Below are positions 15,272 to 25,204 of a DNA stretch of 64,000 nt, piece after piece. Source of the stretch: an uncultured Candidatus Binatia bacterium (GTDB lineage: Bacteria > Desulfobacterota > Binatia > Bin18); contig OY282457.1 of assembly GCA_958296235.1 (NCBI GenBank), positions 62,001 through 126,000 of the forward strand. Direction: 5' to 3'. The notes beneath the pieces were generated by a model. The model was not told where the DNA came from. It searched no databases and saw only the letters and a list, made by a program, of their open reading frames with translations. A program made the translations under genes and the position numbers. Position 1 is the stretch's first letter; the number at the start of each line of letters is the position of its first letter.

Positions 15272-16498
15272 ATGCAACAGACCACTGACCAGCAGTATAT
15301 GCTTTCCGGCGTGACCGTCTTGGATTTTACCCAATACCTGGCCGGACCGACCGTGACCCGTCTCATGGCAGAGATGGGCGCTCATATCATTAAGGTCGAA
15401 CAGGCGCCCATGGGTGATCCTTCGCGTTTGCTGCCGTTTATTCAGGATGAGCGCAGCGCGTATTTTGTCCAGCAGAATCGCGGTAAAAAAAGCCTCTGTC
15501 TCGATTTCGACAAGCCTGAATCCCTTGAAATTTTGCAGGCCTTGATTCCGACCGTGGATGTTGTGGTTGAGAATTTCGGGCCGGGCGTGATGGAAAAACG
15601 GAATCTTGACTATCCGTCGCTCAAGACCATCAATCCCAAAATTATCATGGCCTCGATTTCCGCCTTTGGGCGAAAAAGTCCGCTGTCTCACAAGGTGGGT
15701 TACGATTTTATTGCCCAAGCTTTCTCCGGCATTATGCATATGACCGGCAGTCCAGACGGACCGCCGCAGTTTGTCGGGCTCGGTATTGCCGATGTCAGCA
15801 GTGGCGTCCACGCCTTTGCGGCTCTGGGTTATGCCTTATATCACCGGGAACGGACCGGCGTCGGCCAGTATATCGATCTGTCCATGATTGACGCCATGTT
15901 CCATATGCACGAGGTCAATGTGCAGGGCCATACCCTGAGCAAAGGCGAGTTTGTGCCGACCCGGATGGGGTCACATCATCCCCTGGTGTGTCCGTGTGGG
16001 GTGTTCAAAGGGCCGGCAGGCTGGATAGTCGTCCTCGTCTTAGATCGTCAGTGGGGCAATATGTGTAAGGCCATGGGCCGACCGGAATTGATTGACGATG
16101 CCCGTTTTGCGACCAATGCCGCGCGAGGGAAGAATCAGGGGGAACTCATTCCGATTATCGAAGCCTGGATGCAGGCGCAGCCGAGTGATGAAGCCGTCCT
16201 CCAAGTTTTTGAAGAGCACCGGGTTCCTTCCGCTCCGGTCATGTCCATCACCGATATTTTAGCCCACCCGTATTTCAAGGCGCGGGAGATGGTCAGGACG
16301 GTGCCCGACCCCATCCTGGGCGAAGTCACCATCCCCGGCTTTCCGCTGAAGTACTCCGAGTTTCCTCAGCTCCCGGACATTCAAGCCCCGCTTTTAGGCC
16401 AGCATAGCGCTGAGGTGCTGCGAGAGCAGCTCAGCTATGGCAACGAAACCATAGCCGCACTCCAAGAGAAAGGGGTGCTGTACGCGGAGGACCGTTAG
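15272..16498 (+). CDS. CaiB/BaiF (class III) CoA-transferase
   Basis: The protein has 408 residues. The N-terminal VTVLDFTQYLAGPTVTRLMAEMGAHIIKVEQ binds CoA, and GVGQYIDLSMIDAMF keeps the catalytic aspartate in the S-M-x-D-A context used by formyl-CoA transferase. Two interlocked domains are expected, active as a dimer. It moves CoA between two carboxylic acids; the acid is not readable. SMP-30-like and MetE-like genes follow on the same strand, probably one catabolic operon. Confidence 0.9.
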   Translation: MQQTTDQQYMLSGVTVLDFTQYLAGPTVTRLMAEMGAHIIKVEQAPMGDPSRLLPFIQDERSAYFVQQNRGKKSLCLDFDKPESLEILQALIPTVDVVVENFGPGVMEKRNLDYPSLKTINPKIIMASISAFGRKSPLSHKVGYDFIAQAFSGIMHMTGSPDGPPQFVGLGIADVSSGVHAFAALGYALYHRERTGVGQYIDLSMIDAMFHMHEVNVQGHTLSKGEFVPTRMGSHHPLVCPCGVFKGPAGWIVVLVLDRQWGNMCKAMGRPELIDDARFATNAARGKNQGELIPIIEAWMQAQPSDEAVLQVFEEHRVPSAPVMSITDILAHPYFKAREMVRTVPDPILGEVTIPGFPLKYSEFPQLPDIQAPLLGQHSAEVLREQLSYGNETIAALQEKGVLYAEDR

Positions 16499-16570
16499 CG
16501 TGCTCTGGACAGACCCGGCGACACCGAGCGGTCTCAGAGCGTGGGTCAAGACAAGACACAGGGAGAAAGT

Positions 16571-17479
16571 ATGGCATCGATAATTCCTGTTGAGCAGGTG
16601 GAAATCTTTGGCGCGGGCGTTCTCAGAGCTGAGGGTGTGGTCATTGATAAAGAAGGCAACGCGTGGGGCGGCGGGCGTAACGGTATTGTGTATAAAGTCA
16701 GTCCGGACGGCGTCGTGCACGAGGTCGCCCAGCTACCGGACCGGGCCATCCCCAACGGCGTCACGCTGGATCAGGAAGGGAACTTCGTCTACTGCGACCT
16801 CAGGCATAAAGCGGTGATGCGGCTGTCGCCCGACGGAAAAGTTTCCCTGGTGGCTGACCACGCTGGAGACTTTCCGATTTCGATTCCGAACTTCGCCAGC
16901 TATGACGCCGAGGGCAATCTCTACGTCTCGAACTCCAGCTCCCAGCCAGGCCGTGAGGTATTTAAGGAGTTTGTCCATCCCCAGCCCAACGGAGCGGTTG
17001 TGCGCATCCGTCCCAACGGCCGGGGCGAGGTCGTCGCCACCGGGATTTATTTTGCCAATGGGACGGCTATCGACCCCAACGAGGATGCGGTCTACGTCCT
17101 GGAGAGTTCGCGTAACGACTGCGTCCGTATTCAGATCAACAAAGACGGCACCTTTGGTCCGCCTGAAATCTATGCCAAAGACTTTCCGGCCCTGCCGGAC
17201 GGAATGGCTTTTGATGTGGACCGCAACTTGTATATCACCCTGCCCGGCGTACCCGAGAACGGCAAGCTGGAGCCCCGAAACAGAATCATCAAAGTCGATC
17301 CGAACGGCAACTGGGAGACCTTCATACACGACCCGGACGGTGCCGCGCTGGCGTTCCCAACCAACTGTGCATTTGGGGGCCCTGACATGCAGGACCTCTT
17401 TGTGGCCAATCTGGAAGGGGATCATATGAATAAGGTCCGCACCTCCGTCCGAGGACACCCCTTGTATCACCAGCGCTAA
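16571..17479 (+). CDS. SMP-30/gluconolactonase-like beta-propeller protein
   Basis: The chosen start MASIIPVEQVEIF (ATG 16571, after GGGAGAAAG) gives 302 residues of repeated propeller blades: GVVIDKEGNAWGGGRNGIVYKVSPDG, NGVTLDQEGNFVYCD, FASYDAEGNLYVS, ALPDGMAFDVDRNLYITLPG. The Glu/Asn/Asp metal site of SMP-30 lactonases appears to be present (RAEGVVID, FANGTAIDP, LPDGMAFD). It lacks a signal peptide. Hydrolysis of a lactone intermediate in the operon's pathway is likely. Confidence 0.87.
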   Translation: MASIIPVEQVEIFGAGVLRAEGVVIDKEGNAWGGGRNGIVYKVSPDGVVHEVAQLPDRAIPNGVTLDQEGNFVYCDLRHKAVMRLSPDGKVSLVADHAGDFPISIPNFASYDAEGNLYVSNSSSQPGREVFKEFVHPQPNGAVVRIRPNGRGEVVATGIYFANGTAIDPNEDAVYVLESSRNDCVRIQINKDGTFGPPEIYAKDFPALPDGMAFDVDRNLYITLPGVPENGKLEPRNRIIKVDPNGNWETFIHDPDGAALAFPTNCAFGGPDMQDLFVANLEGDHMNKVRTSVRGHPLYHQR

Positions 17480-17496
17480 CCAGACGGAGCTTTCTC

Positions 17497-18666
17497 ATGC
17501 AAAAGAGCGACGAACGGATTCTCACCACCCATGTCGGCAGCCTGCCACGCAATCCTGAGCTGACCGATCTGCTGATTGACCAGGAGCAGGGCAAGCCCAT
17601 AGATGCCGCGGCGCTTGAGCGCCAATCCGAAAGAGCCGTCCAACATGTGATCGATGAACAGCTCAAAGCCGGGGTGGATATCATCAATGACGGCGAACAG
17701 CCGCGCATCGGTTTTCAGACCTATGTGCCGCAACGCATGCGCGGCTTTGGCGGAGAGAGCAAACGGCCGACGCCGCAGGACATGGCTGAATTCCCGGATT
17801 TTACGGCCATGATGCAGCGGCGCAATATGATGCGGGCCAAGGTTTTCAACGCCCCGCAGGCCACCGCCGAGGTCGCCTACGATGATCTGTCCGCGGTGCA
17901 AAACGAATGTGCGTTGTTTCTACGCTGTACAGAGCAGACGCCCGGCGCGTTCACCGAACGCTTCATGACCGCGGCCTCACCCGGCATTATTGCCACCACC
18001 ATGCTGAACGCCTATTACGATTCGCACGAGGCGTATGTGCTGGCGGTGGCTGAGCAGATGAGAAAGGAGTACGAATATATCCACGCCCAGGGTGTGCTGC
18101 TGCAACTCGACGCCCCTGACCTGGCTATGGAGCGGACCTTCCTCTTTCAGGAGCAGAGCCTCGCCGAATTTCAGAAGACCATCGAGGTCCATATCGAAGC
18201 CGTCAACCGCGCGACCGAGAATATCCCGGCCGACCGTATCCGGCTGCATATCTGCTGGGGGAATTACGATGGCCCTCATAATCACGATGTGCCGCTGGCC
18301 GATATTCTGCCCGTTCTCTATCAGGCCAAGGTTGGAGCCCTGTCCATTGAGCTGGCGAATCCCCGCCATCAACACGAATATAAAGCCTTCCGGCAGCATC
18401 CCCTGTCCGACTCAATGCTGCTCATTCCCGGTGTGATTGATTCCACAACCAACTATATCGAGCATCCGGAAATCGTTGCCGACCGCCTGTGCCAGGTGGT
18501 CGACGCGATCGGGGACCGGAGTCGCGTCATTGCCGGTTCGGACTGCGGCTTTGGCACGTTTGCCGGCTGGGAGATGGTGTCCGAGAGCGTGGTGTGGGCC
18601 AAGCTGCGGGCGTGTGCCGAAGGCGCGCGCCTTGCCTCGCAACGCTTGTGGGGAGGGGCAGGGTAA
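17497..18666 (+). CDS. MetE C-terminal-like (cobalamin-independent methionine synthase II family) protein
   Basis: The protein has 389 residues. RILTTHVGSLPR at the start, VDIINDGEQPR, LQLDAPDL and HICWGNYDGPHNHD follow the MetE barrel, and the histidine and cysteine of H-I-C plus SDCGFGTF near the C-terminus supply the zinc ligands that activate a thiol. The N-terminal MetE domain that binds folate is absent, so it is probably not a complete methionine synthase. It begins 17 bases after the SMP-30-like gene. A thiol-alkyl transfer role in a catabolic pathway is an inference. Confidence 0.87.
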   Translation: MQKSDERILTTHVGSLPRNPELTDLLIDQEQGKPIDAAALERQSERAVQHVIDEQLKAGVDIINDGEQPRIGFQTYVPQRMRGFGGESKRPTPQDMAEFPDFTAMMQRRNMMRAKVFNAPQATAEVAYDDLSAVQNECALFLRCTEQTPGAFTERFMTAASPGIIATTMLNAYYDSHEAYVLAVAEQMRKEYEYIHAQGVLLQLDAPDLAMERTFLFQEQSLAEFQKTIEVHIEAVNRATENIPADRIRLHICWGNYDGPHNHDVPLADILPVLYQAKVGALSIELANPRHQHEYKAFRQHPLSDSMLLIPGVIDSTTNYIEHPEIVADRLCQVVDAIGDRSRVIAGSDCGFGTFAGWEMVSESVVWAKLRACAEGARLASQRLWGGAG

Positions 18667-18863
18667 GCGACCCGCGGTGAACGCGCGGGAACTCGCCCCA
18701 GGCGTTCCATAACTGTACTCCTTTCTGGGATACGCGCCGGTATTCTGCAACAGGCCGGCCCTGTGCTATACTCCAGCCCATGACCAGCCTGTCGCCTCCG
18801 TCTCACGAGCCTCCTGACCTCGTTTCAGAAGTTGCTGCGCTCAGCCGGTGATATATTGCACGC

Positions 18864-19451
18864 ATGGCCAGAGACTCTCGATCCACTACGCCTAAGCAGG
18901 CTGCCAAGAAAACCCCAGCCCAGACCCTGCTGGGCGCCATCGGCGCTGGACTACGAAAAATACCGACTACTTTTGTCTTGGTGCTGATCGGACTTTTCAT
19001 TTATTTTCGTTCGCCGGACGAGGCCCAGCCACCAGAGCAACAGTCCGAAGATTCCATAGCGCACGAAGAGCCGCAGCCCCCGGCTGATCTGCCTGCTAAT
19101 ATCAGTCCAGCCTTTTGGACCTGTGTTTACCGTACCGACACGCAGCTCTCCGAAAGCCGCTGGGCGGATGTGTACTACGGCATGGAAGCCAGCGACGCCG
19201 GGCGCTCGATATCCGTTGCTGTCTCCCCAGAGTGGGCTAATCTGACACTCGACCAACGCTCCACCGTAGTCGAACTGGTGGCGACGACTTGGCAAAAGAA
19301 CAGCCAGGACCTGGCGCTGTTTGATCCAGGAGCCGGGCTGGAAACCGTGACGCTCAAAAGGGCAGAGGACGACACGGCAGTGGCGGTCTGGACGCCTGAC
19401 GCCGGAGTCCAACTCGTCGAGGGGGAGTCCGAATCGCCAAGCCACGGATAG
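18864..19451 (+). CDS. Hypothetical single-pass membrane protein
   Basis: The protein has 195 residues: a basic N-terminus ([20 protein letters not shown]), one transmembrane segment near residues 33-50 ([16 protein letters not shown]), an acidic/proline linker and a C-terminal domain of about 110 residues ([17 protein letters not shown] ... [15 protein letters not shown]). The basic start should stay inside. It precedes mtnA on the same strand. No family is recognised. Confidence 0.65.
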   Translation: MARDSRSTTPKQAAKKTPAQTLLGAIGAGLRKIPTTFVLVLIGLFIYFRSPDEAQPPEQQSEDSIAHEEPQPPADLPANISPAFWTCVYRTDTQLSESRWADVYYGMEASDAGRSISVAVSPEWANLTLDQRSTVVELVATTWQKNSQDLALFDPGAGLETVTLKRAEDDTAVAVWTPDAGVQLVEGESESPSHG

Positions 19452-19497
19452 CCAAACCTCGCGGGGGAATAACGGAGATACGAGGCGAAAGGAAGGC

Positions 19498-20544
19498 ATG
19501 AAGTCAGCCACGTTTTTTACCATAGACTGGCGGGACGGGGCGGTGGTGATGATCGATCAGCGCGCCTTACCCACTCGGGAAATCTATCGCACCTACACGG
19601 ATTACCGCAGCGTTGCGCGAGCCATTACCGATATGGTGATTCGCGGTGCCCCCGCGATTGGAGTAGCCGCTGCTATGGGGATTGCGCTTGGAGCGCGACA
19701 GCTCAAGCGGAGTGCTGAGCCCGCCGTTTTTGCGCGCATCTGTCAGGTCTTTGCCGCCACCCGGCCGACCGCGGTCAACCTCTTTTGGGCCATTGACCGC
19801 ATGCGACGCCGGTATGAGAAAGTGCGGGCCAAAGGCCGTGAGGCCCTCATTGAAGCCCTGGAACAGGAAGCCCTGAAAATCTATCAGGAAGACATAACCG
19901 CCAATCAGCGTATCGGTCGCCACGGCGCAAAATTGATTCCCAAAGGGGCGACGGTTTTAACCCATTGTAATGCCGGGGCGCTGGCAACGGCCGGATATGG
20001 AACCGCCCTGGGTGTGATCCGGGCTGCCTGGGAGCAGGGCAAGAATATCTCCGTTTTTGTGCCGGAAACCCGGCCGTATTTGCAAGGCGCGCGTTTAACC
20101 GCCTGGGAACTCGTCCGCGAGGGCATTCCCGCAACTCTGATTACCGACAATATGATCGGCCATTTCATGCAAAAGGGCGCGATTGATTGCGTGATTGTCG
20201 GCACCGACCGCACCGCGGCCAACGGAGATGTGGCCAATAAGATCGGCACGTATACGTCTGCCGTGCTGGCCGGACGACACAAGCTGCCGTTCTATGTGGC
20301 CGCCCCAACAACATCAATTGATCTGGACTGTCCCTCGGGCAAAAAGATTCCGATTGAAGAACGGTCCGCCCAGGAAGTCACCCATGTGCTGCGCCAACAG
20401 ATTGCTCCCAGCGAGATCGCGGTTGCCCATCCAGCCTTTGATGTCACCCCCCATCGCCTGGTCAGCGCGATCATCACGGAAAAGGGGATAGCCCGCGGTC
20501 CCTATTCGCAGTCGTTGCCGAAATTTGTCAAAAGAAAACGGTGA
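19498..20544 (+). CDS. mtnA: S-methyl-5-thioribose-1-phosphate isomerase
   Basis: The protein has 348 residues and the MtnA/eIF2B-like fold. The substrate loop [13 protein letters not shown], the catalytic cysteine in [20 protein letters not shown] and the aspartate in [20 protein letters not shown] are all present. It turns methylthioribose-1-phosphate into methylthioribulose-1-phosphate in methionine salvage. Other salvage genes are not seen nearby. GAAAGGAAG precedes the ATG. Confidence 0.93.
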   Translation: MKSATFFTIDWRDGAVVMIDQRALPTREIYRTYTDYRSVARAITDMVIRGAPAIGVAAAMGIALGARQLKRSAEPAVFARICQVFAATRPTAVNLFWAIDRMRRRYEKVRAKGREALIEALEQEALKIYQEDITANQRIGRHGAKLIPKGATVLTHCNAGALATAGYGTALGVIRAAWEQGKNISVFVPETRPYLQGARLTAWELVREGIPATLITDNMIGHFMQKGAIDCVIVGTDRTAANGDVANKIGTYTSAVLAGRHKLPFYVAAPTTSIDLDCPSGKKIPIEERSAQEVTHVLRQQIAPSEIAVAHPAFDVTPHRLVSAIITEKGIARGPYSQSLPKFVKRKR

Positions 20545-20557
20545 GACACTGACTGGT

Positions 20558-21550
20558 TCAGGCGGCATGATGGACAGCGAGCGCTGAGCACATTTGGGCC
20601 AGCCGCTGGCGTAGCGCACTCGGACGTTCCACCGTTACGTTGTCCCCCCAAGTGAAGAGGTGCCAGCACATCTCGTTGATACCGCCTGCCTTGAAGCGCA
20701 CAGTCAGCGAACCGTCGTCGTTCTCAGAGACGGTCTGGTCGGGATGGAAAAGGAACGCTATTACGTCCGACGCCACGCTGGGGTCGAACCGCAAAGCGAC
20801 CTCGACCGGCTCTTCCTGAAAGGTGCCAAACGAACGCTTGGCGTAGCGCTGCAAGTCGAACGTCGGGTCACGCTCGAATGTTTCATCCGTGATTCGGGCA
20901 TCGCTCATGTTCGCGAGTCGCCAGAGCTGCGTGTCATTCGCCCAGTCGGTCCGCCCCACCAGGAACGCGCGATTGCCGTAGAGCACCCCGTAGGGTTGAA
21001 CACGCTGGTGGCTGTGCCGTCCCGTCCATTGAGCGAGATAGCCGAACTCAACCACGCGCCCCGCCTTGATGGCATTGCGCAGGAGCGAGAGCAGACCCTC
21101 TTCCAGGCTTTCCCTCGGGCCGGCGCGCATGGCGAGACCTTCCGCCTCCATCAGGGTCTCTAGGGTGGAGTCAAACTCTTCGGCGGAGTGACGGCGCAAT
21201 GCGGCTCGCAGCTTGGTCGCAAGGTCACGAAGCCCGCCAGCGCGTTCCTCAAGGCCGGTGCGCTCCAGACTGTCGGCCAGTGTTTCGAGTTCTGTCAGTT
21301 CTTCGGGCGAGACACGAAGGAATGGGGGTAGGGCACGTGACTGAAGTCGCCAACGAATACGACGGTCGCCGGTGTCCGCATCCACGGTCTCCAGCGGCCC
21401 GAACGCAACCTCAACGGCATCGCGCATCCGCTCGGCTGTGCGCCGGCTGACGGAGAACTCGTCTTGAATGTCGGCGAGGGTCAGGCCGCCTCGGCTTCCT
21501 TGGAGATGGATAGCGAGGCGGAGGAGTTCTATTACGCGTTCGTAGCGCAT
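20558..21550 (-). CDS. HTH/WYL-domain transcriptional regulator
   Basis: The protein has 330 residues. The N-terminal winged helix (LTLADIQDEFSVSRRTAERMRDAVE) is followed by a helical linker and a WYL domain (AIKAGRVVEFGYLAQWTG, then VQPYGVLYGNRAFLVGR) with a WCX-like C-terminus (VEVALRFDPSVASDVIAFLF). WYL proteins sense ligands or nucleic-acid fragments and often regulate defence islands (BrxR and CapW types). Its start is two bases after the nuclease-like gene's stop, so both share a transcript. Confidence 0.88.
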   Translation of the reverse strand: MRYERVIELLRLAIHLQGSRGGLTLADIQDEFSVSRRTAERMRDAVEVAFGPLETVDADTGDRRIRWRLQSRALPPFLRVSPEELTELETLADSLERTGLEERAGGLRDLATKLRAALRRHSAEEFDSTLETLMEAEGLAMRAGPRESLEEGLLSLLRNAIKAGRVVEFGYLAQWTGRHSHQRVQPYGVLYGNRAFLVGRTDWANDTQLWRLANMSDARITDETFERDPTFDLQRYAKRSFGTFQEEPVEVALRFDPSVASDVIAFLFHPDQTVSENDDGSLTVRFKAGGINEMCWHLFTWGDNVTVERPSALRQRLAQMCSALAVHHAA

Positions 21551-21552
21551 AT

Positions 21553-22209
21553 CTAGGACAGGGTGCCGTTCCCAGAGAGGTGCCAGTACTGAAACCCCTC
21601 AGCGGTATAACGGGCGAGCAGATATAAATCGTCGGAATCTGTGGCTGAGTAGCCCGTCACCATTCGCGCGAGCGACTTAGCAATCTTCGATTTGTCTTGC
21701 TCTTTATCCTCCCAAATCATGCAACGAACGCAGGCGCGTCCGACCAAAAGTTTCTGAAAGTCGTCTCTTATGTCGCCGAGATTGCACCGCCGTCCGCGAG
21801 TGTGCCACCATTCGCATTCGACGATCAGAGCGGCTTCTTCCAAAAAGTCAAGCTTAGAGTCCACCAGATATGTCGTCCCAGAAGGTGCATTGCCATACTT
21901 GAGCCAGCAAACGTCGTACAACCATTCCCCATGGTTACTGTTATCGACGTCTTTCGCGCATGTATAAAAACTCTTCGAATTTCCTTCAGCGCATAACTGT
22001 GTCTTGATATCTTTCGTCCGTTTCTCAAGGCGGACACCTTTACCGTGCAAGCTACAGAATGCTTCGTTCAGTGATTTGCGGACAATCTTGGATATAGTAT
22101 TTCTGTCCATGTAAGCCCTCCCTAATTCATAAAGTCTGGGTACCACGTCATATAATGTTTCAGAAGGCAATTCCCCCTGAAGTAACCACATCTTTTCTTG
22201 AGTCGTCAT
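21553..22209 (-). CDS. Hypothetical protein, possibly PD-(D/E)XK nuclease-like
   Basis: The protein is up to 218 residues. The segments GEWLYDVCWLKY, FLEEAALIVECEWW and DDFQKLLVGRACVRCMIW give a D...E-x-E pattern followed by a helix-strand pair, resembling the PD-(D/E)XK nuclease core, though this is only a pattern match. Bases are A/T-richer here than in flanking genes. The annotated ATG (22209) lies inside an intergenic repeat, so M7 (MWLLQGEL) may be the true start. It is joined to the WYL gene. Confidence 0.6.
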   Translation of the reverse strand: MTTQEKMWLLQGELPSETLYDVVPRLYELGRAYMDRNTISKIVRKSLNEAFCSLHGKGVRLEKRTKDIKTQLCAEGNSKSFYTCAKDVDNSNHGEWLYDVCWLKYGNAPSGTTYLVDSKLDFLEEAALIVECEWWHTRGRRCNLGDIRDDFQKLLVGRACVRCMIWEDKEQDKSKIAKSLARMVTGYSATDSDDLYLLARYTAEGFQYWHLSGNGTLS

Positions 22210-22280
22210 GCCGGACGTGATCCGGCATCCAGAGAGCGGAGGGGCCAGGAGCCTGGATTCAGGCTTTCGCCGGAATGACG
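22204..22280. repeat. Intergenic inverted repeat (CGTCATGCCGG...CCGGAATGACG)
   Basis: The ends CGTCATGCCGG (22204) and CCGGAATGACG (to 22280) are inverted, with internal GGATTCAGGCTTTCGCCGG and CCGGCATCC words typical of dispersed proteobacterial-style repeats. One end covers the start codon of the nuclease-like gene. Confidence 0.6.
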
Positions 22281-22315
22281 GAGGGAGCCGGGGCTACACA
22301 GAATGGAGAAGTGCT

Positions 22316-22915
22316 CTAGTCTCCACCTAGAAACAGGGCACTGGCAGTCAGGGCTGGAATTTCTATGTTGCGTTTCAGGTTGTAAACTTTCAGTAGAGCT
22401 ATCTTGTTATCCTCGGACATTGTGAACTTAAACTTTGCATCCGCATTAGGATAATGACAAACAAGGTCATGACTACTACTTGAGGAAAACCAATTTCGTC
22501 CTTCCCATTCGCATCCTTTCTTTCTATCCAGAAGAGGAGACAGGTAGATTCTTCCAATATATTCATCAACGGTCATTCCAAGATCATCTATCCCTCGTCT
22601 TACAATAACGAACGCGTTGGCAAATTCCGGCGGCACCTTCACTTTGATTTTGGAGATTTCTTCAAGGGCCTTCTCCACTCTTCTCCGAGCTTCTACTCTT
22701 TCTTGCTCTAGCTGTTCAAGATACTTCGCGTGCTCTTCTTCTTGTCGTTTCAGTTCTTCTTGATATCTCCTTTCTTTTTCTTCCTGCTCTCTGAGTCGTC
22801 TTTCTTCCATTTGTTCTCTGGCCTTTTGTAGATCATCAGCTACAGCCGAGTTATTGGCAGGGAAAAGACAAGGAAAAGCACAGACCAAGAGCGAAAATAT
22901 AACTGAATTCTTCAT
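22316..22915 (-). CDS. Exported coiled-coil protein of unknown function
   Basis: AAGGAGG in the reverse reading selects ATG 22915 (MKNSVIFSLLVCAFPCLF), giving 199 residues with a signal peptide cleaved near AVA-DD. Residues 25-85 are a Glu/Arg/Gln-rich coiled coil (EERRLREQEEKERRYQEEL). The remaining 110 residues form a small domain with two cysteines (KKGCEWEGRNWF and DLVCHYPNADAKFKF). It is A/T-rich like its downstream neighbour. No family is recognised. Confidence 0.7.
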   Translation of the reverse strand: MKNSVIFSLLVCAFPCLFPANNSAVADDLQKAREQMEERRLREQEEKERRYQEELKRQEEEHAKYLEQLEQERVEARRRVEKALEEISKIKVKVPPEFANAFVIVRRGIDDLGMTVDEYIGRIYLSPLLDRKKGCEWEGRNWFSSSSSHDLVCHYPNADAKFKFTMSEDNKIALLKVYNLKRNIEIPALTASALFLGGD

Positions 22916-22987
22916 ACTGTATTTCCTCCTTGAAGGAATCACATCTTTTTCTCTCTCACGAAGACTGCTCCTGTCGGGGGGCGATGT

Positions 22988-25069
22988 TCACCTCTGAAAG
23001 CCCAGCGGGCGTGTTCGGTCCGGCTTGGCTTCGCATTCCGCACGCAACATTTCCACGAGTACCTGCGGGTCATTCAAGCAACCGAGAATTTCGGCCTTCT
23101 GGCGCACGACGGCGAAGTCGCCGGGCGTGAGGGCAGTAATATCCGCAACCTCAGGCGGAGGTGCAAGCCCGAAATAGGCGCGGAATGCCACTGTGGCCTG
23201 CTCGGGTGAGAGATAGTTGAGCGCAATCTTGAAAGTGAAGCGCCGTAGCGTAGCTGGGTCAAGCCGGTCGCCAAAGTTGGTTGTGCAAGCGAAGGGAAGC
23301 GGATGGCTTTCCATCCAAGTCAGCATCTCGTTGACCTGACTGACCTCCCAGTTTCTTACGGCGAGACGGCGGTCGGCGAGTAGGGAGTCGGCTTCGTCGA
23401 AGAGCAGGAAAGCCGCTGCGTTGCGCGCTTCGGCGAAGGCGGCGGCGATCTCCTTCTCGGTTTCCCCAACGAACGGCGACATCAGATCGGACGCCCGCTT
23501 CTGCACCACCTCAAGCCCGAGCCGGTCGGCGAGATGACGAACAAACACGCTCTTCCCGGTGCCGGGTGGTCCTTGCAGGCATAATGAGAACTGGCGTGCA
23601 TTGCTTCCGGCGAGGCTCTCCACAAGCCGTACAGAGTCCACATCGGTGTGGATCAGTGTAGGGTCGAATTTTTTCGTCGCTGGTTGAACCGGTGGCGTCT
23701 CACTGGACAACAGTCGTGACAGACTGCGCACGCCGCGACGCACGTCGTCTATGCTTCCGTGGCCGAGCCGCGCGGCGGCGGTGACTCCGAACGCCACACC
23801 TGGCGTCACGTCGAACTCACAGGCGAGGGTGCGTGCGTCTTCCTCGTCTGATTCGATGCCGTGGTGCACGAACTGCCGCGTCCAGATTCGCGCCCGAACT
23901 CGGGGTGGTGGTTGGCGCAATTCCAGGGCGAACATCATGCGGCGCAAAAGGCTGGGGCTGGTCTGTGGAGCGGCATTCGATGTCCACAGTGTGGGCACCG
24001 GCGTTTGTTCGAGCAGCCGGTTCATGAACACCTTCGAGCCTCCGGCCCGGCGTCCTGGAGATCGACGGAAACCGAAAAGCGCTGCGACAGTACCGCCTTC
24101 GTCGGAAAGCAGGTCTTCCATCTCGTCAAAAAGCAAGAGCGACTGGCGGTCCTTAGTAAGCAGCCGCTGAACGAGACGCAGTTCCTGAAGCCTCTCGTGA
24201 CGCGAGGGCTCACCGCCGTGGTCGTCCGATTCGCCGACGACATAGAGCGATGCGTCAAGCCGGGCGGCCAGTGTCTTACAGAACTCGGTCTTACCGGTCC
24301 CCGGAGGGCCGTAGATGAGGACGTTTACACCCGTTTCGCCGTTCCGCAGGGCTCCTTTCAGTATTCGTTCGATATGATCGCGATCGTCGGCCACATGGTC
24401 GAAATCCGACCAGCAGAGCTCGCCTGGACTTGCCTCGTCGAGTAGCATGCGCCACACATCCGAACCGGCGGGAGGCGGAGACCAGGCGAGCCGCATCAAC
24501 CGATCCATGACCTTCACGTCACCGTCGTCGTCGATGGATATGAGACCCGAGGCCACGAGCGGTGCGTCGGGTGCGAATCGACTGAAGAATGTGTTGGCCG
24601 ATAGACCGAGGAGGCAGGACAGAATCGAGTTCCGACAGTTGAAAGTCCTTGTCCGCCGATGGTTGAATACGTCGTCCACCATCGATTCGATGATCGGCTC
24701 CATGGAGTAACGTAGCAGGAGTTCCAGGATCGCCGTATCTGTTCGAGAGAGCCGTAGCGCCCTTCCAAGCTGTCGGAGCCGCTGTGCCGTCCGGTCTGGC
24801 CGTGCCTTCCTTGTCGTCGTATATTCGTTCCAAAGGGCCTCCCCCAGATGCCGCCATTTCAGTGCAGGTATCTCCTTTTTGTTCCACCAGTACTCTATCG
24901 CGTCCTGGGCCGTGTCGCAGGTGATGAGAGAGGATTGGCATATCAATTGGATTTCATGTTCAAATATCCACTCCGCCATCCTTCTTGCCGCCACCGTGCG
25001 GCGGTGGAGCCGCGGCACGGCGTTCGACAAGTAAAAGAAGATGAGACGGCGTTCGTAGGCGTTGAGCAT
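22988..25069 (-). CDS. Double-AAA ATPase
   Basis: AAGGAG six bases before ATG 25069 favours this start over the one at 25102, giving 693 residues. About 250 helical residues precede two AAA modules. Module 1 has Walker A GPPGTGKTEFCKT (about 254) and Walker B LLLFDEMEDLL (about 311). Module 2 has GPPGTGKSVFVRHLADRL (about 500) and FLLFDEADSLLADRR (about 554). Both sites look active. This is the largest and probably first gene of the WYL/nuclease-like/coiled-coil block. It may remodel a protein or nucleic-acid complex in a defence-type system. Confidence 0.85.
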   Translation of the reverse strand: MLNAYERRLIFFYLSNAVPRLHRRTVAARRMAEWIFEHEIQLICQSSLITCDTAQDAIEYWWNKKEIPALKWRHLGEALWNEYTTTRKARPDRTAQRLRQLGRALRLSRTDTAILELLLRYSMEPIIESMVDDVFNHRRTRTFNCRNSILSCLLGLSANTFFSRFAPDAPLVASGLISIDDDGDVKVMDRLMRLAWSPPPAGSDVWRMLLDEASPGELCWSDFDHVADDRDHIERILKGALRNGETGVNVLIYGPPGTGKTEFCKTLAARLDASLYVVGESDDHGGEPSRHERLQELRLVQRLLTKDRQSLLLFDEMEDLLSDEGGTVAALFGFRRSPGRRAGGSKVFMNRLLEQTPVPTLWTSNAAPQTSPSLLRRMMFALELRQPPPRVRARIWTRQFVHHGIESDEEDARTLACEFDVTPGVAFGVTAAARLGHGSIDDVRRGVRSLSRLLSSETPPVQPATKKFDPTLIHTDVDSVRLVESLAGSNARQFSLCLQGPPGTGKSVFVRHLADRLGLEVVQKRASDLMSPFVGETEKEIAAAFAEARNAAAFLLFDEADSLLADRRLAVRNWEVSQVNEMLTWMESHPLPFACTTNFGDRLDPATLRRFTFKIALNYLSPEQATVAFRAYFGLAPPPEVADITALTPGDFAVVRQKAEILGCLNDPQVLVEMLRAECEAKPDRTRPLGFQR

Positions 25070-25204
25070 GATGTACTCCTTGTCCGTGGCTTGTACGAAC
25101 AAGGTTAGTACAGCAGTGCGTCAGATTCGGACGTACTTTATCGCTTCCGGGAGGATGGCCTGCCGAGCCGGCAGATAGGGGAGGGGCAACGACGCGGCAT
25201 CTAC

